Shown: positions 52,158 to 60,969, counted from the first letter of the stretch. The stretch: DNA of 64,000 bases from CAVQGM01 sp963712065 (GCA_963712065.1 CAVQGM010000001.1:248001-312000), one strand, 5' to 3'. Program-made: numbers and translations. Notes: a model not told the origin generated them from the sequence alone.

Positions 52158-53085
52158 TCAGTACAGCCAGGGGTAGGCGGACCAGTCGGGGTCGCGCTTG
52201 TCGAGGAAGGCGTCGCGCCCCTCGGCGGCCTCGTCGGTCATGTAGGCCAGGCGGGTCGCCTCGCCGGCGAACACCTGCTGGCCGACGAGCCCGTCGTCGA
52301 CGAGGTTGAACGCGTACTTCAGCATCCGCTGCGCGGTGGGGCTCTTGCCGTTGACGCGGCGACCCCAGTCGAGGGCGACCGCTTCGAGCTCGGCGTGGGG
52401 GACGACGGCGTTGACCATCCCCATCTCCTGGGCCTCCTGGGCCGAGTACTCGAGCCCGAGGAAGAAGATCTCCCTCGCCCGCTTCTGGCCGACCTGGCGA
52501 GCGAGGTAGGCCGAGCCGAAGCCGCCGTCGAAGCTGGCGACGTCGGCGTCGGTCTGCTTGAAGCGGGCGTGCTCGCGGCTGGCGATGGTCAGGTCGGCGA
52601 CGACGTGCAGGCTGTGGCCACCACCGGCCGCCCAGCCCGGCACCACGCAGATGACGACCTTGGGCATGAACCGGATGAGCCGCTGCACCTCGAGGATGTG
52701 CAGCCGCCCGGTGCGCCCCGGGTCGATCGTCTCGGCGGTCTCGCCCTCGGCGTACCTGTAGCCGTCCCGCCCACGGATGCGCTGATCGCCGCCGGAGCAG
52801 AACGCCCAGCCCCCGTCCTTCGGCGACGGGCCGTTGCCGGTGAGCAGCACGCAGCCGACGTCGCTCGACATCCGGGCGTGGTCGAGGGCGCGGTACAGCT
52901 CGTCGACGGTGTGGGGCCGGAAGGCGTTGCGGATCTCCGGTCGGTCGAAGGCGATGCGCACGGTGCCGTGGTCGACGGCGCGGTGGTAGGTGATGTCGGT
53001 GAACGTCGAAGCCGTCGACCGGACGCCAGGCGTCGGGGTCGAACAGCTCGGACACGGGGCGCTCGGCGGAGGACGGTTCGGGCAC
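52158..53085 (-). CDS. menB: 1,4-dihydroxy-2-naphthoyl-CoA synthase, frameshifted near the 5' end
   Basis: MenB closes the naphthoquinone ring in menaquinone synthesis. From 'FTDITYHRAVDHGTVRIAFDRPEIRNAFRPHTVDELYRALDHARM' onward the crotonase fold is intact ('SGGDQRIRGRDGY', 'VVPGWAAGGGHSLHVVADLTIAS', 'DADVASFDGGFGSAYLARQVG'). The family N-terminus 'VSELFDPDAWRPVDGFD' is in another frame; removing one base at 53004 yields 'GFDFTDITYHR', the expected join. The true start is probably the GTG at 53085, since TAGTCT (53093-53098, minus) ends 7 bases before it. The frame downstream of the break is open to 53168, but the residues there are not MenB-like. Confidence 0.85.
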
Positions 53086-53152
53086 GACGACGAGACTACG
53101 GCGGGCCGACCCAGCGGTCGGAAAACCCCTGCTGACCTGCGATGCGACCGCT

Positions 53153-53170
53153 CGGTGACCGTTGTCACCG
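53153..53170. promoter_or_regulatory. CRP/GlxR-type operator upstream of the Rpf-like gene
   Basis: CGGTGAC-CGTT-GTCACCG is a perfect 7-bp inverted repeat containing GTGA-6 bases-TCAC, the core of the cAMP receptor protein consensus. Its centre lies about 43 bases before the start point predicted from TAGGGT at 53193, a position suited to activation. CRP (Rv3676) controls rpfA in Mycobacterium tuberculosis and GlxR controls rpf2 in Corynebacterium, so the same logic may operate here. Confidence 0.55.
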
Positions 53171-53192
53171 TGAGCCGGCTTCATGTCGGGGG

Positions 53193-53232
53193 TAGGGTAC
53201 CGACCATTACAGAAGCGTTACGTTCGTAACGC
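53193..53232 (+). promoter_or_regulatory. -10 box and second palindrome of the Rpf-like gene
   Basis: TAGGGT (53193-53198) is the likely -10 box. Downstream, GCGTTACG-TT-CGTAACGC (53215-53232) is an 8-bp perfect inverted repeat inside the leader. The GTTAC-type half-sites recall MtrA-like sites as I remember them, but the regulator is not identified. It could also fold in RNA as a 7-bp hairpin. Confidence 0.45.
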
Positions 53233-53289
53233 GTCAGCGCGGTGACGGCCCTGCCGGCCCGCCGCCTCCCCCACGGAGTCACCCCTTCC

Positions 53290-53910
53290 ATGCGTACGTT
53301 CCCCCGCGCCGCCGCCGCCATCGTCGTGGCCTTCGTCGTCACCGGACTGGTGGGCACGCTCACCATCACCGCCGCGTCCGATGAGCCCGACCCGTCACCC
53401 GCCGCCGGCGCCGCTTCCCCACCGGCCGACGCCGACGCCGCACCACCGGCCGACGCCGAGAACGTGCTCGCCCACGCCGTCGCCGTCCACGACCTCGCCC
53501 GGGCGATCGAGGAGCAGCGCCGAGCCGAGGAGGCCGCCGCCCTCGAGGCCGCGGCCGCGGCCGCCGCCCAGGCCGAGGTCGAACGCCAGGCCGCCCTGCG
53601 GGCCGAGTACCCGACCCGGGGGCCGATTCCCGAGGCGTCCTACTGGGACGCCATGGCCCGGTGCGAGACGGGCGGCAACTGGGACATGACCGGCTCCCGC
53701 TACAGCGGTGGCGTCGGCTTCTACAACGGCACCTGGGACGCGTGGGGCGGTCGCGAGTTCGCCCCCCTCGCCGGCCAGGCCAGCCGCGAGCAGCAGATCG
53801 AGATCGCCAACCGCGTCGCCACCCAGGGCTGGATCCGCCCCGACGGCGGCTACGTCGCCCCCGTCGGCTACAGCGGCTGGGGCTGCACCGACTCCGTCGG
53901 CTACCCGTGA
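53290..53910 (+). CDS. Secreted resuscitation-promoting factor-like (transglycosylase fold) protein
   Basis: A 206-residue exported muralytic enzyme. A signal peptide (about 1-29) is followed by a Pro/Ala/Asp linker and a coiled-coil-like Ala/Glu stretch (75-110). The C-terminal Rpf domain reads 'YWDAMARCETGGNWDMTG' with the catalytic Glu in CETGGNW, 'SGGVGFYNGTWDAWGG', 'ASREQQIEIANRVATQGW' and a closing 'GWGC'. Relative to classic Rpf there are about 12 extra residues ('IRPDGGYVAPVGYS') before the last Cys. Rpf cleaves peptidoglycan glycan strands and wakes dormant cells. The ATG at 53290 gives a good signal peptide; a GTG at 53242 would lengthen the n-region by 16 residues. Confidence 0.82.
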   Translation: MRTFPRAAAAIVVAFVVTGLVGTLTITAASDEPDPSPAAGAASPPADADAAPPADAENVLAHAVAVHDLARAIEEQRRAEEAAALEAAAAAAAQAEVERQAALRAEYPTRGPIPEASYWDAMARCETGGNWDMTGSRYSGGVGFYNGTWDAWGGREFAPLAGQASREQQIEIANRVATQGWIRPDGGYVAPVGYSGWGCTDSVGYP

Positions 53911-53917
53911 CACCGGC

Positions 53918-53932
53918 CCGGCCTCCGGCCGG
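53918..53932. terminator. Short GC hairpin between convergent genes
   Basis: CCGGCC-TCC-GGCCGG lies 8 bases after the Rpf-like stop and about 60 bases from the smc stop, with no T-run. It may mark transcript ends for either strand. Confidence 0.3.
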
Positions 53933-53991
53933 CAGCGTCACGGAACCGGCTCTCGCCCCGTCACCCGCCCCGGTGGCCGGCGGCGACGCGG

Positions 53992-56900
53992 CTATGCGCC
54001 GGCGGAGACCTTCTCGCTGACCACCCGTGACGACCCGCCGGGCTGCATCGACACGCCGTAGAGGCAGTCGGCTGCCTCCATCGTGCGCTTCTGGTGGCTG
54101 ACCACCAGCAGCTGGGCCTCACGACGGAACTCGTCGATGAGACCGAGGAAGCGGTGCAGGTTGACGTCGTCGAGGGCGGCCTCGACCTCGTCCATGACGT
54201 AGAAGGGCGACGGCCGGCTGCGGAACACGGCGAAGAGGAACGCGAGGGCCGTGAGCGACCGCTCGCCACCCGACAGCAGCGACAGCTTCTTCACGTTCTT
54301 CCCCGACGGCTTGGCCTCGACCTCGAGGCCGGTCTCGAGCAGGTTCTCGGGATCGGTGAGCTTGAGCCGGCCGACGCCGCCCGGGAACAGCGTGGCGAAG
54401 AGGTGCTCGAAGTTGGCGGCCACGTCGGCGAAGGCTGCGGCGAACACGCTCACGATCTCGGTGTCGATCGCCCTGATGATCTTCGCCAGCTCACGACGTG
54501 ACTCCTTCACGTCGTCGAGCTGCTGCTGCAGGAACTGGTGGCGCTCCTGCAACGCTTCGTACTCCTCGAGGGCGAGCGGGTTGATCGGCCCCATGATCCG
54601 CAGATCGCGCTCGAGCTCGCGTACGCGAGCGGCCGCCGTGACCCCCTCGGCCAACGGTGGGCACTCGGCGGCCATCGCGGCCTGCGGTTCGCAGTCGAGG
54701 TCGCGGCGCAGCGCCTCGACCGCGGTCTCGATGCGCAGCCGGGTCTCGGCGTCCTCGAGCTCGAGTCGCTGGAGGCGCTCGCGCTCCTCGGTGAGGGACC
54801 GCTCGGCCTCGGTGCGCTCGCGACGCAGACCGTCGAGCTCGAGCGCCACCTGGCGGGTCGCCTCGGACTGACGGCGACGGCGCTCCCGCAGCTGGCGCAG
54901 CTCGATCTCGATCACGCCGCTGCGCTCGCCCACCAGCGCGGCGAGGCGCCCGGTGGCCACGGCCTTGCCCTCGAGCTCGAGGCGGCGGTGCTCGGCGGCG
55001 GCTCGCTCCTCGGCGGCGCCGGCGAGGCGCTCGTCGATCTCGGTGATGCGCCGGGTGAGGAAGGAGCGCCGCTCGTCGACCGCCGCCGACCGCACCCCCA
55101 GGTCGGTGCGCAGGCCACCGACCTCGGCCGCCCGCTCCTCGAGGCGCGACCGCACGTCGGCCATGCGGCGACCGGCGTCGGCCAGCTCGACCTCGGCCGC
55201 CTCGAGCCCGGGGAGGGAGGCCTCGAGCTCGAGGATGCGGGCCTGCTCCCGATCGAGCCGCTCGGCCAGCTCGGCGAGGTGCGCGCCGAGCGCCTCGGCC
55301 TCGGTGGCGGCGTCGCGCCGGTCGGTCTCGACGCGCTGCAGCCCGTCGGCGGCGGCGGCGAGCCGGCCGTCGTTGCCGTCGAGCTCGCGGTGCAGGTCGT
55401 CCTCGACCGCTCGGGCCCGGTCGAGGACCGACCGGGCCTCGGCCAGGCGGCGGGCGGTGCCCTCGATGGCGATGGCGGCCCCCTCGGCCCGGCGGCGGGC
55501 GTCGTCGAGGGCGGCGCCGGTGGCGCCACTGCCCGCCTCGCCCACCCGCCAACCCGTGGGCCCGAAGCGGTCGCCCTGGCGCGTGACGGCCGTGACGCCG
55601 GGGTGGGCCACGGTCGCGTCGAGGGCGTCGATCCACCCGCCGGCGACGACCACGACCCCGCCGATCAGCGCGTCGAGCAGCCGCTCCACGTCGGGCCGGA
55701 CCGCCCGCACGTGGCGCCGCAGGGCCACGCCGATCGCCGGCGGCGAGGGGCTGGGCGGACCGTCGTCGCGCACGCCCCCGCCCGGGCGGGGGCCGAGAGC
55801 GAGCACGGCACCCGGCAGGGCGTCGGCGTGGAGGACGTCGAGGGCGTGGCGGGCGGCGTCGACGCCGTCGATCACCACCGCGGCGAGGGCATCGCCGATG
55901 GCGGCCTCGAAGGCCCCCTCGAAGCCGGGATCGACGTCGACCAGGTCGAGCAGGGTGCCGAGCACCCCTTCGACGTCGGCCAGGCGCTCGGCACCGGCGC
56001 GGGCACGGGCCTGGTCGAGGGCGAGCCCCAACGCGTCGACGCGGGCCCGCCAGCGATGCAGATCGGACTCGGCCTCGCGATGGGCCGTCTCGGCGCCGTC
56101 GACGTCGGCCCCGGCGGCGGCCCGGGCCTGCTCGGCCTCGTCGAGGGCGGCGACCAGGGGCACCTCGGCCTGCTCGGCGGCAGCCATCTCGTGCCGCAGT
56201 CGATCGGCCTCGCCCTCGAGTCGGGACCGCTTCTCGTCCTGGTGGGCCAGGCGGGCGCGCACCCGCTCACGCTCGGCCTCGCCCCGGCTCACCGCGTCCC
56301 GCAGGGCCATCAGCTCGCCGCGGACCTCGGCGGCCTGGCCACTCGGGGCCGGGACGCCCCCGGCCCACTCGACCTCGTAGCGGGCCCGCTCCTCGGCCAG
56401 CCCGACCTCGGCGGCGGCGAGGGCCTCGGTCTCGGGGGCCAGGGCGGCGGCCTCGGCCTCGACCTCGGCGAGCTCACCGGCCAGCCGGGCGGCCTCGGCC
56501 TCGAGCGTGAAGATGACCCCTTGGTCGACGAAGGCCCCCCGCTCCCGCTCGATGCCTCGGGCCCGCTCGGTGAGGAGCGTGGCCAGGCCCCGCGCCCGCT
56601 CGTTGAGCGATTCGAACGACGCCAGGTCGTCACCGAGGTCGTCGCCGCCCATCGCCGACAGCCGGGCCTCGGTGGCGAGCACCTTGGTGTCGAGGTCGGC
56701 CAGGTGGGCCCGCAGCTCGTGCTCGGTGGCCTGGTGCTCCCGCCGCGCGGTGGTGGCGGCCTCGAGCCTGCGCTTGAGGGTCTCGAGCTCGCGCCCGGCG
56801 ACGAAGGTGCGCAGGGCGGTGAGCTCGGCCACCACGTCGCCGTGGCGGCGGGCGGCGTCGGCCTGGCGCTCGAGGGGACGGAGCTGGCGTCGCACCTCGC

Positions 56901-57486
56901 GGAGGAGGTCCTGCAGGCGCAGGACGTTGCCCTCGGTGGCCTGCAGGCGACGTTCGCTCTTCTCCTTGCGCTTGCGGAACTTGAGGACGCCGGCGGCCTC
57001 TTCGATCACGAGGCGCCGCTCCTCGGGGCGGGCGTTGAGCACCGCGTCGATCTGGCCCTGGCTGACGATCACGTGCTGCTGACGGCCGACACCGCTGTCG
57101 GAGAGCAGCTCCTGGATGTCGAGCAGCCGGCACGGGGCGCCGTTGATCGCGTACTCGCTGTCACCGGACCGGAACAGCGTGCGGGTGATCGTCACCTCGT
57201 TGAACTCGATCGGCAGCATGCCGGAGGTGTTGTCGATGGTGAGCGACACCTCGGCCCGCCCGAGCGCGGTGCGCTTGTCGGTGCCGGCGAAGATGACGTC
57301 GTCCATCTTCTGGGAGCGGACCGACGACGGAGCCTGCGCCCCGAGCACCCACGCGATGGCGTCGACCACGTTGGACTTGCCGCTGCCGTTGGGGCCGACC
57401 ACCACGGTGACCCCGGGCTCGAGGTCGAGGGTCGTGGTGTCGGCGAAGGACTTGAAGCCCTTCATCGTCAGGGTCTTCAGATGCAC
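53992..57486 (-). CDS. smc: Chromosome segregation protein SMC
   Basis: SMC dimers with ScpAB organise and separate chromosomes. The 1164-residue protein has the full layout: N-terminal ATPase half ('LKTLTMKGFKSFAD', Walker A 'VVGPNGSGKSNVVDAIAWVLG', 'VIVSQGQIDAVLNARPEERR'), a long coiled coil, a hinge (about 480-640, 'ADVEGVLGTLLDLVDVDPGFE'), the returning coil and the C-terminal half ('LSLLSGGERSLTALAFLFAVF' signature, 'FYVMDEVEAALDDVN' Walker B). The GTG at 57486 has GGAG just upstream. The frame stays open to an ATG at 57567 preceded by TAGGGT only 4 bases away, so a 27-residue extension cannot be excluded. Confidence 0.94.
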   Translation of the reverse strand: MHLKTLTMKGFKSFADTTTLDLEPGVTVVVGPNGSGKSNVVDAIAWVLGAQAPSSVRSQKMDDVIFAGTDKRTALGRAEVSLTIDNTSGMLPIEFNEVTITRTLFRSGDSEYAINGAPCRLLDIQELLSDSGVGRQQHVIVSQGQIDAVLNARPEERRLVIEEAAGVLKFRKRKEKSERRLQATEGNVLRLQDLLREVRRQLRPLERQADAARRHGDVVAELTALRTFVAGRELETLKRRLEAATTARREHQATEHELRAHLADLDTKVLATEARLSAMGGDDLGDDLASFESLNERARGLATLLTERARGIERERGAFVDQGVIFTLEAEAARLAGELAEVEAEAAALAPETEALAAAEVGLAEERARYEVEWAGGVPAPSGQAAEVRGELMALRDAVSRGEAERERVRARLAHQDEKRSRLEGEADRLRHEMAAAEQAEVPLVAALDEAEQARAAAGADVDGAETAHREAESDLHRWRARVDALGLALDQARARAGAERLADVEGVLGTLLDLVDVDPGFEGAFEAAIGDALAAVVIDGVDAARHALDVLHADALPGAVLALGPRPGGGVRDDGPPSPSPPAIGVALRRHVRAVRPDVERLLDALIGGVVVVAGGWIDALDATVAHPGVTAVTRQGDRFGPTGWRVGEAGSGATGAALDDARRRAEGAAIAIEGTARRLAEARSVLDRARAVEDDLHRELDGNDGRLAAAADGLQRVETDRRDAATEAEALGAHLAELAERLDREQARILELEASLPGLEAAEVELADAGRRMADVRSRLEERAAEVGGLRTDLGVRSAAVDERRSFLTRRITEIDERLAGAAEERAAAEHRRLELEGKAVATGRLAALVGERSGVIEIELRQLRERRRRQSEATRQVALELDGLRRERTEAERSLTEERERLQRLELEDAETRLRIETAVEALRRDLDCEPQAAMAAECPPLAEGVTAAARVRELERDLRIMGPINPLALEEYEALQERHQFLQQQLDDVKESRRELAKIIRAIDTEIVSVFAAAFADVAANFEHLFATLFPGGVGRLKLTDPENLLETGLEVEAKPSGKNVKKLSLLSGGERSLTALAFLFAVFRSRPSPFYVMDEVEAALDDVNLHRFLGLIDEFRREAQLLVVSHQKRTMEAADCLYGVSMQPGGSSRVVSEKVSAGA

Positions 57487-57683
57487 GCCTGCTCCGGTAC
57501 TGCCCTGGCGCGCCTTGCGGCGACGCCACTCGTCCCACCCGGCGGGGTCGCCGGGTACGCCCATCGGGACCCTAGCGGGGACCCGTGACCACCCCGGGCA
57601 TACCCGCTGGACTGGGCACGGAGACCACGCCGGCCAGCGGCTTCGCGCCGACCAACGGCCTCGCGCCGCGGGCCCGGCGGCGG

Positions 57684-58520
57684 TCAGACCTGGCAGACCC
57701 CGCAGAAGTAGGTGGACCGCTGCTGGAACTTGGCCTTGACGACCAGGTTGCGTCGGCAGCGGCGGCACGGCTGCTTCTCGCGGTCGTACACCTTGTGGTG
57801 CTCCTGGAACTCGCCCGGGCGGCCGTTCAGGTCGACGTACTGCTCGTCGGCGAGCGTGGAGCCGCCGTACTTGATCGCCTCGTGCAGGATCTCGATCACG
57901 GCCCGGTACAGCCGACGGATCTCCTGGGACGACAGCGTGTCGGTCATGCGGTCGTAGCGCAGGCCGGCGGCGAACAGGATCTCGTCGGAGTAGATGTTGC
58001 CGATGCCGGCCAGGATCGACTGATCCATGAGGAAGGCCTTCAGCTTCATCGGCTGGCGCATCAGGAGTTGGGCGAACGTCGTCCAGGAGATCGGCTCCTC
58101 GACGGGGTCGATGCCGAGCTCGCCCAGCTCGGGGGCCTCCTCGAGCATGGTCTCGCCGCTCACGACGAACATCTCACCGAAGGTGCGCGGGTCGACGAAG
58201 CGAAGCTGGCCGCCCTGGGTGAAGGTGATGATCACGTGGGTGTGCTTGGCCACCGGGTCCTTGGGTGCCGCCCGCAGCAGCTGACCGCTCATCCGGAGGT
58301 GGATGACGAGGACGTCGCCGCTGTCGAGGTCGAGCACGAGGTACTTGCCCTTGCGTTCGACCCCGGTGAGCTTCACGCCCTCGAGGCGTGCCTGGAACTG
58401 CTTCTTCGTCTGTCGGCGGACCGTGCGGGTGCCGTGCACCTCGACCGCCTTGACCTTCTTGCCGACGACCTCGCGCTCGAGCTCTCGCCGGATGGTCTCG
58501 ACCTCGGGCAGCTCAGGCAT
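57684..58520 (-). CDS. mutM: Formamidopyrimidine-DNA glycosylase
   Basis: MutM (Fpg) excises 8-oxoguanine and opens the strand by beta,delta-elimination. The 278-residue protein starts 'MPELPEVET' with the catalytic Pro and Glu, then 'KKVKAVEV', 'HLRMSGQLL', 'DQSILAGIGNIYSDEILFAAG' (H2TH). It ends in a zinc finger with four cysteines ('CRRCRRN...FCGVC'). It overlaps the rnc gene by 8 bases. The rnc-mutM-smc order is conserved in Actinobacteria. Confidence 0.94.
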   Translation of the reverse strand: MPELPEVETIRRELEREVVGKKVKAVEVHGTRTVRRQTKKQFQARLEGVKLTGVERKGKYLVLDLDSGDVLVIHLRMSGQLLRAAPKDPVAKHTHVIITFTQGGQLRFVDPRTFGEMFVVSGETMLEEAPELGELGIDPVEEPISWTTFAQLLMRQPMKLKAFLMDQSILAGIGNIYSDEILFAAGLRYDRMTDTLSSQEIRRLYRAVIEILHEAIKYGGSTLADEQYVDLNGRPGEFQEHHKVYDREKQPCRRCRRNLVVKAKFQQRSTYFCGVCQV

Positions 58521-59343
58521 CGCTCGTCTCTCCCCCGTCGGCCCCCACGGGCCGCTGTTCGTCGGGGGCGACGTCGCCCCCGCGCTCGTCGCGACACAGG
58601 AGATCCCACGCCGCTTCGGCCGCCGCCTGCTCGGCCTGCTTCTTGGACCGCCCCTCGCCCTGGCCCCACTGGCGGCCGCCGAGGCGGACGGTGGCGAAGA
58701 ACCGGCGCTGGTGGTCGGGACCCTCGGCCCGCAGCTCGTACGCCGGCAGCTGCTCGAAGCGCCGGGCGGCGAGCTCTTGGAGCTGGGTCTTGTAGTCGGT
58801 GCCCCCCGGCCCTTCCGCAGCGGCGTCGATGCGATCGGCCAGCAGCTCGAGCACGAGCGTGGTGGCCGGTGCCGAGCCACCGTCGAGGTAGACCGCGCCG
58901 ATCACCGCCTCCATGGCGTCGGCGAGGATCGACGGCTTCTGGCGGCCGCCGCTCGCGTCCTCGCCCTTGCCGAGCAGGAGCGCGTCACCGACCCCCAACT
59001 CGTGGGCGACCTCCGCCAACGTGACCGCGCTCACGACCGACGCCCGGATCTTCGCCAACTCACCTTCGGAGCTGGCGGGGAAGCGGTGGAAGAGGTGGTC
59101 GGTGACGACCATCCCCAAGACGCTGTCGCCGAGCAGCTCGAGACGCTCGTTCGACTCGACCCCGGGATGCTCGGAGCAGTACGACCGGTGACGGAGCGCG
59201 AGCTCGAGCAGACCGGCGTCGTCGAAGACGTGACCGGCGCGATGGGCGACGGCATCGGCCAGCGCCGCAGTGCCGCCGGCGGTGTGGCGATCGTGGGGTT
59301 CGGACTCAGCCGAGTCTCGCGACCACGTAGTCGACGGCATCAC
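58513..59343 (-). CDS. rnc: Ribonuclease III
   Basis: Cleaves double-stranded RNA in rRNA processing and mRNA decay. The 276-residue protein has the signature 'ERLELLGDSVLGMVVTDHLF', the second catalytic region 'ADAMEAVIGAVYLDGG', and a dsRNA-binding domain ('DYKTQLQELAARR', 'GRSKKQAEQAAAEAAWDLL'). An Asp/Glu-rich tail follows. The only plausible starts are the two ATGs at 59343 and 59340, which put the first codons inside the 3' end of acpP (38-base overlap). Confidence 0.92.
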   Translation of the reverse strand: MMPSTTWSRDSAESEPHDRHTAGGTAALADAVAHRAGHVFDDAGLLELALRHRSYCSEHPGVESNERLELLGDSVLGMVVTDHLFHRFPASSEGELAKIRASVVSAVTLAEVAHELGVGDALLLGKGEDASGGRQKPSILADAMEAVIGAVYLDGGSAPATTLVLELLADRIDAAAEGPGGTDYKTQLQELAARRFEQLPAYELRAEGPDHQRRFFATVRLGGRQWGQGEGRSKKQAEQAAAEAAWDLLCRDERGGDVAPDEQRPVGADGGETSDA

Positions 59344-59596
59344 GCACCGTTTTGAGATCCTCGAGGTCCTCGTCTTCGATCCGGAACCCGACCGTGCGCT
59401 CGCCGAGCTCCTCTTCGAGGGCCTCGACCAGCTCGATCAGGGCCAGGGAGTCGGCATCGAGGTCGTCGGCGAAGGAGTCGCCCTCGTTGATGGAGGAGGC
59501 GTCGATCTCGAGGATGTCGGCGAGTCGGTCTCGGATGAGCTCGAACACCGCCTGCCGGTCCATCGGTCCTTGCTCGACGTGGGTCTCAGCGGGCAC
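59306..59596 (-). CDS. acpP: Acyl carrier protein
   Basis: The phosphopantetheine-bearing carrier of fatty acid synthesis. The protein contains 'FELIRDRLADILEID', the attachment Ser in 'DDLDADSLALIELVEALEEELG' and 'LKTVRDAVDYVVARL'. The GTG at 59596 has a near-perfect Shine-Dalgarno (GGAGAGG, 5 bases away) and gives 96 residues. An ATG at 59563 gives an 85-residue protein that fits the family start better but has weak spacing. The strong ribosome site makes the longer form my choice. A TACACT box (59676-59681, minus) is the likely -10. Confidence 0.88.
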   Translation of the reverse strand: MPAETHVEQGPMDRQAVFELIRDRLADILEIDASSINEGDSFADDLDADSLALIELVEALEEELGERTVGFRIEDEDLEDLKTVRDAVDYVVARLG

Positions 59597-59675
59597 GAAC
59601 GCCTCTCCTCTCGGATGGGACCGGGCGCCGGCACACGGGCGCGACCCGGCCTCGCTCGGTGGCGGAAGGACCAGG

Positions 59676-59681
59676 AGTGTA
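59676..59681 (-). promoter_or_regulatory. acpP: -10 box of acpP
   Basis: TACACT on the minus strand in the 190-base gap between plsX and acpP gives a leader of about 75 bases. The gap otherwise shows no recognisable element. Confidence 0.4.
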
Positions 59682-59786
59682 CCCATCTCGGGACTTCGCG
59701 CGCTTGTGACGTGATCCCTCATGGCGTTCGGCTGCTTCTCGTGCCATCACACCGCCGGCGCTCGCACCGAGCGCGGCCGCACGAGG

Positions 59787-60776
59787 TCAGCCGGCGGTGA
59801 TGGCGGCGCGCAGGTGGCCGACGATGTCGCCCTCGACCATGTCCCGGGCGACGGCCACGGCGTTGACCACGGCCCGGGCCGACGACGAGCCGTGGCTGAT
59901 GATGCAGACGCCGTCGGTGCCGAGGAGCATGGCCCCGCCGGTGTTCTCCGGGTCGAGGCTCGCGTAGAGGGGCGACAGCGACGGCCAGAGGGCGGTCGAG
60001 GCCTCGCGGGCGGCGTCGTCGGCGTCGAAGACGGCCAACAGGGCGTCGACCAGGGTCCTGAGCGAGCCCTCGAGGGTCTTGAGGGCGACGTTCCCGGTGA
60101 AGCCGTCGGTCACCACCACGTCGGCCGCGCCGGTCATGAGGTCTCGGCCCTCCACGTTGCCGACGAACTCGGCGCCGTGGACGGCCCAGTCCTCGGCGAC
60201 GAGCAGCTTGTGGGTGTCCTTCACCAACGGGTTGCCCTTGGTCGGCTCCTCGCCGATCGACAGCAGGGCGACCTTCGGACGGTCGATGCCGTAGCGCGCA
60301 CGAGCGAAGACGGCGCCCATCAGGGCGAACTGCACCAGCCACTCGGCCTGGCACTCGGCGTTGGCGCCGGCGTCGAGCAACACGGTGGGGTGGGGCGCCC
60401 CCGGCACCGGGATCGGCGTGGCGATGGCGGGACGGGACACGCCCTTGATTCGGCCCATGCGCAGGAGCGCGCTCGCCATCGTGGCGCCCGTGTTGCCGGC
60501 GCTCACCATGGCCGACGCCCGACCGTCGCGCACCGCCTCGGCGGCACGCACGAGCGACGAGTCCTTCATGGTGCGCACGCTCGACGCGGCGTCGGCGTCC
60601 ATGGCGATGACCTCGGAGGCGGGGATGACCTCGAGCCCACCGGTGTCGGGCAGGTCGTCGGGGCGGCCGACGAGCACCACCGGGACGTCGAGCTCGGCCA
60701 CCGCGAGGCGGGCGCCCTCGACGATCTCACCCGGGGCCCGGTCGCCACCCATGGCGTCGACCGCGATCGGCAGCAT
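59787..60776 (-). CDS. plsX: Phosphate acyltransferase PlsX
   Basis: PlsX converts acyl-ACP to acyl-phosphate for the first step of phospholipid synthesis. The 329-residue protein shows 'IAVDAMGGDRAPGEIVEGA', 'VSAGNTGATMASALLRMGRI', 'LLDAGANAECQAEWLVQFALMG', 'LSIGEEPTKGN', 'FVGNVEGRDLMTGAADVVVTDGFTGNVALK' and 'GAMLLGTDGVCIISHGSS'. It starts 13 bases after the rpmF stop, as expected for the rpmF-plsX pair. Confidence 0.94.
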   Translation of the reverse strand: MLPIAVDAMGGDRAPGEIVEGARLAVAELDVPVVLVGRPDDLPDTGGLEVIPASEVIAMDADAASSVRTMKDSSLVRAAEAVRDGRASAMVSAGNTGATMASALLRMGRIKGVSRPAIATPIPVPGAPHPTVLLDAGANAECQAEWLVQFALMGAVFARARYGIDRPKVALLSIGEEPTKGNPLVKDTHKLLVAEDWAVHGAEFVGNVEGRDLMTGAADVVVTDGFTGNVALKTLEGSLRTLVDALLAVFDADDAAREASTALWPSLSPLYASLDPENTGGAMLLGTDGVCIISHGSSSARAVVNAVAVARDMVEGDIVGHLRAAITAG

Positions 60777-60789
60777 CGTCGGCGACGGC

Positions 60790-60969
60790 TCAGTCGACGT
60801 CGAGGGCCTGGCGGCCGTGGTACCACCCGCAGTTGCCGCACACGACGTGGGGCTGGCGCACGGCGCCGCACCGGGGGCACACGCTGCGCGCCGGGGTCGA
60901 GAGGCGCCACGCGGAGGCTCGGCGGCTGCGGCTCTTCGCCTTGGAGGTCTTCTTCTTGGGGACGGCCAT
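60790..60969 (-). CDS. rpmF: 50S ribosomal protein L32
   Basis: A 59-residue protein: 'MAVPKKKTSKAKSRSRRASAW' followed by two CxxC pairs (CPRC and CGNC), so this is the zinc-binding form of L32. AGAGGAAG lies about 10 bases before the ATG. TACGCT (61042-61047, minus) in the gap to the desaturase gives it a promoter. Normally the DUF177 gene directly precedes rpmF; here the desaturase separates them. Confidence 0.94.
   Translation of the reverse strand: MAVPKKKTSKAKSRSRRASAWRLSTPARSVCPRCGAVRQPHVVCGNCGWYHGRQALDVD

Noticed and set aside
52990..53010. Programmed frameshifting in menB (and dxr, ftsY)
   Set aside because: There is no slippery heptamer, internal SD or downstream structure, and neither product would gain a known function. 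Sequence error is simpler.
53204..53242. An ATT or GTG start for the Rpf-like gene right after the -10 box
   Set aside because: ATT is out of keeping with other starts, and GTG 53242 gives an overlong signal n-region; ATG 53290 yields a standard signal peptide with GGAG upstream.
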